DNA of 64,000 nt from Lysobacter prati. Its GTDB lineage: Bacteria > Pseudomonadota > Gammaproteobacteria > Xanthomonadales > Xanthomonadaceae. Both the position numbers and the translations under genes were made by a program. The notes beneath the pieces are model-generated. The model was given only the letters and a program-made list of their open reading frames with translations, made no database searches and was not told where the DNA came from. Where the stretch lies: contig NZ_VLNV01000004.1 of the NCBI RefSeq assembly GCF_009765215.1, positions 1-64,000 of the forward strand, read 5' to 3'. Shown one piece after another: positions 58,549-64,000 of this stretch (position 1 is the stretch's first letter; each line of letters opens with the position of its first letter).

Positions 58549-59656
58549 CGGAGAATTCGGCGTAGACGGCAAGCGTGGCCTCCTGCATCGCGCGCAGCGA
58601 ATCGGGAATCCTAGCCGTTGGCGCCGCCGGATGCGTAAGGAGTTCGTAGGCTCTGTGATGCAGCGCACCCAGGTCGAACGGTGCGACCGCACCGTCGGGC
58701 TGCCAGCGCGCCAGCAATTCGCCGACGCCGCCGTGGTTCCAGCCCAGCAGTGGCCGACCGACCGACAAGGCCTCCAGCACCGTGCGCCCGAACGACTCGG
58801 GCTTGCGCGACAGCTGCAGGACCAGGTCGCTGGCGGCATAGGCGCGCGCGATCGCGTCGGTGGCCGCGGTGAACGCGACCGCGTCGGCAATGCCGCGCTC
58901 GCCTGCCTCGCGTTCGAGCTCGGCGATGTAGTCCTCGCGACCGGCTTCGCGCGAACCGGGCAGCCACAGCCGCGCGTCGAGGCCGTCGCCGCGCAGGCGC
59001 GCCAGCAGGTCCAGGCCGTCGGCATGGCCCTTCAGTCGCGTGCCGCGTCCGGGCAACAGCAGCAACGGACCGCTGCCGCCCAGCTGGGGGTGCAGCGATG
59101 CAGCCCATGCCCGAACCGCCGCGTCGGGCAGCGGTGCGTGCGGAAACTGGGTCGGGTCGATGCCGCGTTCGATAACACGCAGCTTGCCCGGGTCGGTGTC
59201 GGAATAATGCCGGAGCACGTAGTCGCGAACGGTCTGCGATACGCAGATCACCCGCTCGCCACGGGTCATCACCGCGCTGTAGCGCGAGGGCGAGTTGAGC
59301 CCGTGCACGGTGGTGGCCAGATGCGGACGTTGTGGCGTGGGAATGCCGCGCAGCGCCAGCACGCCGATCCAGGCCGGCAGGCGCGAACGCGCATGCACGA
59401 TGTCGACGCCTTCACGCAACAGCAGCGCGCGCAGGGTGCGTACATGGCGCAGGGTCAGCAGCGACTTGCGGCCAATATCGAGCGTGATGTGCTCGGCGCC
59501 GAGCGACTGCAGCCTTTCCACCAGGCGGCCACCGGCGGAGACGACCACGGCGCGATGGCCGGCATCAACCAGGGCCTGCGCGATCTCGAGCGTGGAGCGT
59601 TCGACGCCGCCCGATTCCAGTGCCGGCAACAGCTGGACGACGGTCAGTCGACGCAT
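58529..59656 (-). CDS. Glycosyltransferase family 4-like protein
   Basis: A 375-residue GT-B enzyme. The N-terminal half starts L-L-P-A-L-E-S-G-G-V-E-R-S-T-L-E with the G-G-V-E-R acceptor loop, the middle has V-H-A-R-S-R, and the donor half has L-L-L-P-G-R-G-T-R-L-K-G-H and K-P-E-S-F-G-R-T-V-L-E-A-L, the E-x7-E-like sugar-nucleotide site. It is cytoplasmic or membrane-associated. It likely adds a sugar to a core or O-antigen glycan with the downstream ligase. The sugar is unknown. Confidence 0.9.
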   Translation of the reverse strand: MRRLTVVQLLPALESGGVERSTLEIAQALVDAGHRAVVVSAGGRLVERLQSLGAEHITLDIGRKSLLTLRHVRTLRALLLREGVDIVHARSRLPAWIGVLALRGIPTPQRPHLATTVHGLNSPSRYSAVMTRGERVICVSQTVRDYVLRHYSDTDPGKLRVIERGIDPTQFPHAPLPDAAVRAWAASLHPQLGGSGPLLLLPGRGTRLKGHADGLDLLARLRGDGLDARLWLPGSREAGREDYIAELEREAGERGIADAVAFTAATDAIARAYAASDLVLQLSRKPESFGRTVLEALSVGRPLLGWNHGGVGELLARWQPDGAVAPFDLGALHHRAYELLTHPAAPTARIPDSLRAMQEATLAVYAEFSDDRRYR

Positions 59657-59769
59657 GGCACGTGCCGCCGGAAGGGGCGATCAGATTGAAAACCGGGACA
59701 GGGCTGCTTGTCGCGCGTGGCTGGCAAGAGCGTGCCCCTCACTGTGTCGTTCGGGAGTCGACTGGAGCG

Positions 59770-59967
59770 TCAGTCTTCCAGGACGAAATGCGAGCCGCAG
59801 TAAGGGCACTGCACTTCGCCCTCGTCCTCGACCGGCAGGTAGACGCGCGGGTGCGAGTTCCACAGCGCCATCGACGGCAGCGGGCAGCTCAGCGGCAGGT
59901 CGGCGCGATGCACCACATAGCGCTGCTCGGCGTTGGCCTGGGTCGGATGGGCGGTGGCTGCGGTCAT
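59770..59967 (-). CDS. NDUFS6-like zinc-finger protein
   Basis: A 65-residue protein with the zf-CHCC pattern: L-S-C-P, then N-S-H-P-R-V-Y-L-P-V, then Q-C-P-Y-C-G-S-H-F. Three cysteines and a histidine can hold zinc. Homologues resemble mitochondrial complex I subunit NDUFS6 but are stand-alone in bacteria. The function is unknown. The gene lies alone between two spacers with no nuo genes nearby. Confidence 0.85.
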   Translation of the reverse strand: MTAATAHPTQANAEQRYVVHRADLPLSCPLPSMALWNSHPRVYLPVEDEGEVQCPYCGSHFVLED

Positions 59968-60047
59968 GGGAGGGACAGGTGGCGACGCGGGACGGCCAGT
60001 TTAGCAGGCCGCTGCTTGCCCACCCCAAATGCGCCTGCAAGGGAGGT

Positions 60048-60755
60048 TCAATGCGTCAGGTCGAACAGCAGGACATCGGCGCGGCCTTCGCCGGCGCCCT
60101 CCAGCCGCAGCGGGCCGGATTCTTCCTGGAATCCCAGCGCATCGCCAGCCTGCAACGGCCGGCCGTTGGCGCTGATGGTGCCCACCACCACCTGCAGCCA
60201 GTACAGACGTGACGGCTCGAGAACGTGCTCGGCGGTCTCGCCGCGATCCAGGCGCACATCGCGCACGGTCGCGTCCTGGCGCACCGGCAGGCTGCCTTCG
60301 CGGCCGTCCGGAGTGGCCAGCAGCGTCCAGCCGCGCGTGTCGGCGGCAATGGCCGCGCGCTGGGCGTAAGCCGGTTCGTGGTTGAGGCGCGAGGGCTGGA
60401 TCCAGATCTGCAGGAAATGCACCGGCGCAATCGCCGAGCCGTTGTATTCGCTGTGCTCGACGCCGTGGCCGGCACTCATCCACTGCAGCTCGCCGGCACC
60501 GATCACGCCACCGCCACCGCTGCTGTCCTTGTGGGCCAGCTCACCGGAGATCACGTAGCTCAGGATCTCCATGTTGGCGTGCCGGTGTGGCGGGAAGCCC
60601 GCGCCGCCATCGACGCGGTCTTCGTTGATCACCCGCAACGGTCCGAAGCCCATCCAGGCCGGGTCGTAGTAACCGCCAAACGAGAACGTGTGGTGGCTGT
60701 CGAGCCAACCGGCCTGAACGTGGCCGCGGGCACTGGATGGGCGGTCGATGATCAT
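60048..60755 (-). CDS. Pirin family protein
   Basis: A 235-residue bicupin. The N-terminal cupin has metal ligands in P-P-H-R-H-A-N-M-E and the G-V-E-H-S-E-Y-N segment; F-G-G-Y-Y-D-P and L-Q-I-W-I-Q-P are typical of YhaK/pirin-like proteins, some of which have quercetinase activity. The C-terminal cupin is degenerate. It is cytoplasmic. ATG 60755 gives the family start D-R-P-S-S-A-R-G-H. It sits 10 bp after the YceI gene and may be co-transcribed. Confidence 0.9.
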   Translation of the reverse strand: MIIDRPSSARGHVQAGWLDSHHTFSFGGYYDPAWMGFGPLRVINEDRVDGGAGFPPHRHANMEILSYVISGELAHKDSSGGGGVIGAGELQWMSAGHGVEHSEYNGSAIAPVHFLQIWIQPSRLNHEPAYAQRAAIAADTRGWTLLATPDGREGSLPVRQDATVRDVRLDRGETAEHVLEPSRLYWLQVVVGTISANGRPLQAGDALGFQEESGPLRLEGAGEGRADVLLFDLTH

Positions 60756-60765
60756 TGCGGCAAGA

Positions 60766-61356
60766 TTACTTCTTTGCTTCCGGCTTGGGCACGCTGGCCT
60801 CGGTGGTGATGCGGATGGTGACCGCGTCGCTGACGTTGGGCACGTACTTGTCCATGCCGAAGTCGCTGCGCTTGATCGTGGTGGAGGCATCGAAGCCCGC
60901 CGCGGCGCGCTTGGAGATCGGGTGCTCGGCGATCTTGTTGATCGTCGTATCCAGCACGACCGGCTTGGTCACGCCGTGCAGGGTCAGGTCACCGAACACG
61001 CGCAGCTTCTTGTCACCGGCGGCTTCGACCTTGGTGCTCTTGAAGGTGATGGTCGGGTACTTCTCGGCGTCGAAGAAGTCGGCGCTGCGCAGGTGCTCGT
61101 TGAAGTCCGCCACGTTGGCTTCAAGGCCCGACATCGGGATCGTCACTTCGACCTTGGAGGCGCCGACATGGTCGGCGTCATAGACGATGAAGCCTTCGAC
61201 GTCGCCGAAATGGGCGATCGGGTTGGAGTAGCCGAAATGGCTCCAGCTGGCGATCACGTCGGTGTGGTTCGGATCGATCTTGTAGGTGACCGGCGCGGCG
61301 ACGGCGACGGTGCTGGCGGCGACGAGGGCGACGACCAGTGCGATGCGCTTGAACAT
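60766..61356 (-). CDS. YceI family periplasmic protein
   Basis: A 196-residue protein with a signal peptide (cut after V-A-A, about residue 20). The mature lipocalin-like barrel has Y-K-I-D-P-N-H-T-D-V and F-S-H-F-G, F-F-D-A-E-K-Y-P-T-I-T-F and K-R-S-D-F-G-M-D, the YceI signatures. Family members bind isoprenoid-like lipids in the periplasm. It ends with a Lys-rich tail. It follows the nitroreductase gene by 53 bp on the same strand. Confidence 0.95.
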   Translation of the reverse strand: MFKRIALVVALVAASTVAVAAPVTYKIDPNHTDVIASWSHFGYSNPIAHFGDVEGFIVYDADHVGASKVEVTIPMSGLEANVADFNEHLRSADFFDAEKYPTITFKSTKVEAAGDKKLRVFGDLTLHGVTKPVVLDTTINKIAEHPISKRAAAGFDASTTIKRSDFGMDKYVPNVSDAVTIRITTEASVPKPEAKK

Positions 61357-61409
61357 GCGGTGGAGCTCCTTGTGGAGGGGGCGGTACGACAGGCTTGCAG
61401 GAACAGGTT

Positions 61410-62012
61410 TCAGAGGATCTGCGCGGCTTCGTCGAACGACAGCCGCGGTGAACGTGCGAACAGCTTGGCGGGATCGCCATGGCCGAGGTTGATCAGGAAG
61501 TTGGACTTCACCTGGGTGCCGGCGAAGAACGCCTCGTCGACGATGGCGTTCTTGAAGCCCGACATCGGACCGCAATCCAGACCCAGCGCGCGCGCGGCCA
61601 TCAGCACATAGGCTCCCTGCAGGCTGCCATTGCGCAGGGCGATGACTTCCAGGTCGTGCGCCGGGCGCCCATCGAACCAGGAGCGCGCGTCGGCATGCGG
61701 AAACAGGTACGGGAGCTTTTCGTAGAACGCCATGTCGAAGCCGACGATCGCCGTGACCGGCGCGGCCAGGGTCTTGGCGTAATTGCCCTCGTCCAGGGCC
61801 GGCGCCAGCCGCGCCTTCGCTTCGGCCGACTTCACGAACACCAGCCGCAGCGGCGACATGTTGGCGCTGGTCGGGCCCCACTTCGCCAGCTCGTAGAGCT
61901 GATGCAGGGTCTCGTCGCTGATCTCGCCCGTGAGCTCGTTGTGCGTGCGGGCGGTGCGGAACAGCTGGTCGAGCACGGCATCAGGGAGGGCGGCGTGGGA
62001 CGGGTGGGACAT
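61410..62012 (-). CDS. RutE/HadB-like nitroreductase
   Basis: A 200-residue FMN-dependent nitroreductase-family protein. [35 protein letters not shown] and I-N-L-G-H-G fit the malonic semialdehyde reductase (RutE/YdfG partner) subgroup, but no rut operon is present. Substrate probably an unsaturated or aldehyde compound. First gene of the nitroreductase-YceI-pirin run; divergent from the ELM1-like gene. Confidence 0.9.
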   Translation of the reverse strand: MSHPSHAALPDAVLDQLFRTARTHNELTGEISDETLHQLYELAKWGPTSANMSPLRLVFVKSAEAKARLAPALDEGNYAKTLAAPVTAIVGFDMAFYEKLPYLFPHADARSWFDGRPAHDLEVIALRNGSLQGAYVLMAARALGLDCGPMSGFKNAIVDEAFFAGTQVKSNFLINLGHGDPAKLFARSPRLSFDEAAQIL

Positions 62013-62123
62013 CAGGTGCTCCAGATTGAAGCCGCCGGGAAAGTACCCGCGGCCGAGGTGTGGAAGTGTAGAGTCTTGCGCAATCGCAACACCCGACGCT
62101 TCCAGAACGGATTAAGCACAATC

Positions 62124-63125
62124 GTGCAACAACAGCGCCCAGTCAGCCTGAACGCCGCCAGCGTCAACATCCCGCCCGCGCTAAGCGCCACGGTGTGGTC
62201 GCTCAGTGACGCCAAGGCCGGCAACCGTCGCCAGGCCGACGCGCTGGCCCACGCGCTGGGCCAGCCTTTCCGGGGCTGGACGCTGCAATCGCGGGCGCCA
62301 TGGCAATGGCTGGCGCCGCGCCGATGGCCCGGTGCCGGCCACGCCTTCGGCGAGGATTTCGCCCGGGCGCTGGCCGCGCCGCCGCGCCTGGCCATCGGCT
62401 GCGGTCGCCAGGCAGCGCTGGCCACGCGCCTGCTGCGCGAGCGCGGCGCACGCTCGGTGCAGATCCTGGACCCGCGCATCGCGACCGATCACTGGGACCT
62501 GGTGATCGCGCCGGAGCACGACCGCCTGCATGGCGAGAACGTGATCACCCTGCTGGGTAGCCTGCACCCCGTCGACGACCTGTGGCTGGCGGCAGCGCGC
62601 CGAGACTTCGACAGTTACTCCGCCCTGCCCGGCCCGCGCACCGCCTTGCTGCTCGGTGGCGCCAGTGCCCACGCGCACTTCGACGACGCCATGTACGAGG
62701 GCGTGCTGGCGCAGGTGGAATCGATCGTGCGCAGCGAAGGCGGAAGCCTGATGGCGACCACCTCCCGGCGTACTCCGGCGCCAGTGCGGCAACACCTGCG
62801 CGAGCGCCTGTCGGCGCTTCCAGGCGTGGTCTGGCGCGGAGAAGACGATGGCGCCAATCCATACGCCGGCCTGCTCGGCTGGGCCGACCGCATTGTCTGC
62901 ACAGCCGACTCGGTCAACATGCTGTCCGAGGCAGCGGCGACGTGGGCGCCGGTGTTTGTCGCCGGACTCGACCGGGTGGATGGCCGACCGCGCCGCTTCC
63001 TCGACAGCTTGCTGGAACGCGGTCGCATCCGTCCGCTGGACCAGACACCCGACCCCTACCCGGTGACGCCGCTGCGCGAAACCGCACGTGTCGCTGCGAA
63101 GGTGCAGGCGCAGCTGCGCTGGTAG
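62124..63125 (+). CDS. ELM1-like GT-B protein
   Basis: A 333-residue protein resembling the mitochondrial-fission ELM1 family, widespread in proteobacteria and built like a GT-B glycosyltransferase. A-T-V-W-S-L-S-D-A-K-A-G-N-R-R-Q is the family start, then I-G-C-G-R-Q-A-A, V-I-A-P-E-H-D and a late V-C-T-A-D-S-V-N-M-L-S-E-A. Function unknown, possibly envelope-linked. The start is a GTG at 62124 (the frame stays open farther up); a GTG near 62191 is an alternative. Its TAG stop lies in a REP-like sequence. Confidence 0.8.
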   Translation: MQQQRPVSLNAASVNIPPALSATVWSLSDAKAGNRRQADALAHALGQPFRGWTLQSRAPWQWLAPRRWPGAGHAFGEDFARALAAPPRLAIGCGRQAALATRLLRERGARSVQILDPRIATDHWDLVIAPEHDRLHGENVITLLGSLHPVDDLWLAAARRDFDSYSALPGPRTALLLGGASAHAHFDDAMYEGVLAQVESIVRSEGGSLMATTSRRTPAPVRQHLRERLSALPGVVWRGEDDGANPYAGLLGWADRIVCTADSVNMLSEAAATWAPVFVAGLDRVDGRPRRFLDSLLERGRIRPLDQTPDPYPVTPLRETARVAAKVQAQLRW

Positions 63126-63143
63126 GAGCGAGCTTGCTCGCGA
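63123..63143. repeat. REP-like element at a gene's 3' end
   Basis: TAGGAGCGAGC-TT-GCTCGCGA: hairpin GCGAGC/GCTCGC with flanks. The pattern is common between genes of Pseudomonas and xanthomonads. The first three bases provide the ELM1-like gene's stop codon. Confidence 0.5.
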
Positions 63144-63176
63144 CGGGCATCGCGGCGCGCGATCGCGAGCACGGTC

Positions 63177-64000
63177 TTACGCGGGCGCTGGCTCACCGTC
63201 GAAGACAAGGCCGCGACGCCGCGCCGCTGCGCTGATCGACCGCCGTGCCGCTGCAATCGGATCGCTGATCGGCAACCGTCGCGGACGACGGTCGAGCGTG
63301 CACGCCAGGCCGGCTTCAAGCAGGACCGCGTGCGCCTCTAGCAGCGCGTCGGTTTCCTCTGCGGCAAACCAGCCGCCGCCGCCCATCGCCCGGATCAGCT
63401 CGGGCGTGCTGCGCGGCTGCAGCCAGTCGCGGTGCTCGATCGATTCGGCCAGTACCGCGTACTGCAGCAGGAACTCCAGGTCGACCAGTCCGCCCTCACC
63501 CTGCTTGAGGTCGAAGGCGGCGGCATCGCTTCGATCGAGTTCGGCGCGCATGCGCCGACGCATCGCCACCACGTCGGCGCACAGCGCTGTGACGTCACGA
63601 GGCCGCGCAAGCGTTTGCGCCCGCACTTCTTCGAAGGCCGCACCAAGCGTGCCGTCGCCGGCGACGAACCGCGCACGCACCAGCGCCTGGTGCTCCCAGG
63701 TCCAGGCACGCTCGCGCTGGTAGTCGCGGTAACTGGCCAGGCTCGAGACGAGCAGGCCCTTGGCGCCGTCGGGGCGCAGTCGCACGTCGACATCGAACAG
63801 GCGACCGGCGCCGGTGACCGCGCCCAGCAGGGCGACCACCTTCTGCGCCAGCCGTGCGAACCAGCGCGAGGCCTCCAGCGGCCGCGCACCGTCGGAGTGC
63901 GAACCTTCGCCACCGGGTGCCTCGTACAGGAACACCAGGTCGAGGTCGGAACCGAAGCCCAGTTCCTCACCGCCGAGGCTGCCGTAGCCGACCACGGCGA
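63177..64000 (-). CDS. glnE: Glutamine synthetase adenylyltransferase (GlnE), partial
   Basis: This is the C-terminal ~274 residues; the gene continues past the window's right edge. [21 protein letters not shown] is the nucleotidyltransferase metal site of the C-terminal adenylylation half. [10 protein letters not shown] and [13 protein letters not shown] are also family features. GlnE adenylylates and deadenylylates glutamine synthetase under PII control. The stop at 63177 is followed by 51 bp to the ELM1-like gene end, convergent. Confidence 0.93.
   Translation of the reverse strand, partial: AVVGYGSLGGEELGFGSDLDLVFLYEAPGGEGSHSDGARPLEASRWFARLAQKVVALLGAVTGAGRLFDVDVRLRPDGAKGLLVSSLASYRDYQRERAWTWEHQALVRARFVAGDGTLGAAFEEVRAQTLARPRDVTALCADVVAMRRRMRAELDRSDAAAFDLKQGEGGLVDLEFLLQYAVLAESIEHRDWLQPRSTPELIRAMGGGGWFAAEETDALLEAHAVLLEAGLACTLDRRPRRLPISDPIAAARRSISAAARRRGLVFDGEPAPA

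Overview
The window is high-GC (mostly GTC/GCC/CTG-rich codons), densely coding DNA from a gammaproteobacterium of the Xanthomonadaceae, most like Lysobacter, Luteimonas or Xanthomonas. The taxonomic call is inferred from four things: an ilvD-ilvC-ilvG-ilvM-ilvE-ilvA-leuA-leuC-leuD-leuB supraoperon downstream of thrABC; a pyrophosphate-dependent phosphofructokinase next to a proton-pumping pyrophosphatase; a large TonB receptor; and two families of short intergenic palindromic repeats typical of the group. It looks like ordinary chromosome. I see no insertion sequence, prophage, CRISPR array, tRNA or rRNA.

Layout. 1-8.8 kb holds housekeeping and envelope genes: DUF192 lipoprotein, rubredoxin, thiE, hemL, argD, an SDR, a small RIO/LPS-kinase-like protein, a three-domain DedA-PAP2-LssY membrane protein and a Lon-substrate-binding-domain protein. 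8.8-17.5 kb covers peptidoglycan recycling (mpl), adenylate kinase and three pyrophosphate enzymes (pfp, hppA, ppa), with three secreted unknowns between them. 17.6-26.2 kb has an Asp/Asn hydroxylase-like protein, a TonB receptor, an AraC regulator, a membrane-tethered winged-helix/beta-propeller regulator and a small ion channel. 26.3-45.5 kb is a biosynthetic block: thiC under a TPP riboswitch, thrABC behind a Thr-rich leader peptide, then ten ilv/leu genes behind a Leu/Ile/Val-rich leader peptide and a textbook attenuator. 45.5-53.6 kb has a lipoprotein, an RND efflux pair with divergent TetR regulator, an isoaspartate-methyltransferase-like protein and TolC. 53.8-59.7 kb is envelope glycolipid synthesis: waaA and an LpxL-type acyltransferase (divergent), an MBL-fold protein, an O-antigen-ligase-like protein and a glycosyltransferase. 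59.8-64 kb has a zinc-finger protein, pirin, YceI, a nitroreductase, an ELM1-like protein and the 3' part of glnE, which runs off the window.

How the genes work together. thrABC converts aspartate to threonine, ilvA turns threonine into 2-oxobutyrate, and ilvGM/ilvC/ilvD/ilvE and leuACDB make Ile, Val and Leu. Most of these genes overlap at stop/start codons, which suggests translational coupling. The two leader modules have the same -35-to-ATG distance and related first codons, so they look like copies of one regulatory design. This is the most interesting signal in the window. The pfp/hppA/ppa group suggests that pyrophosphate is managed as an energy currency.

Limits. All assignments come from reading protein motifs and DNA by eye. 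No database search, RNA folding program or alignment was run. Start codons were chosen from ribosome-binding sites, signal peptides and domain boundaries, and doubtful ones are flagged.
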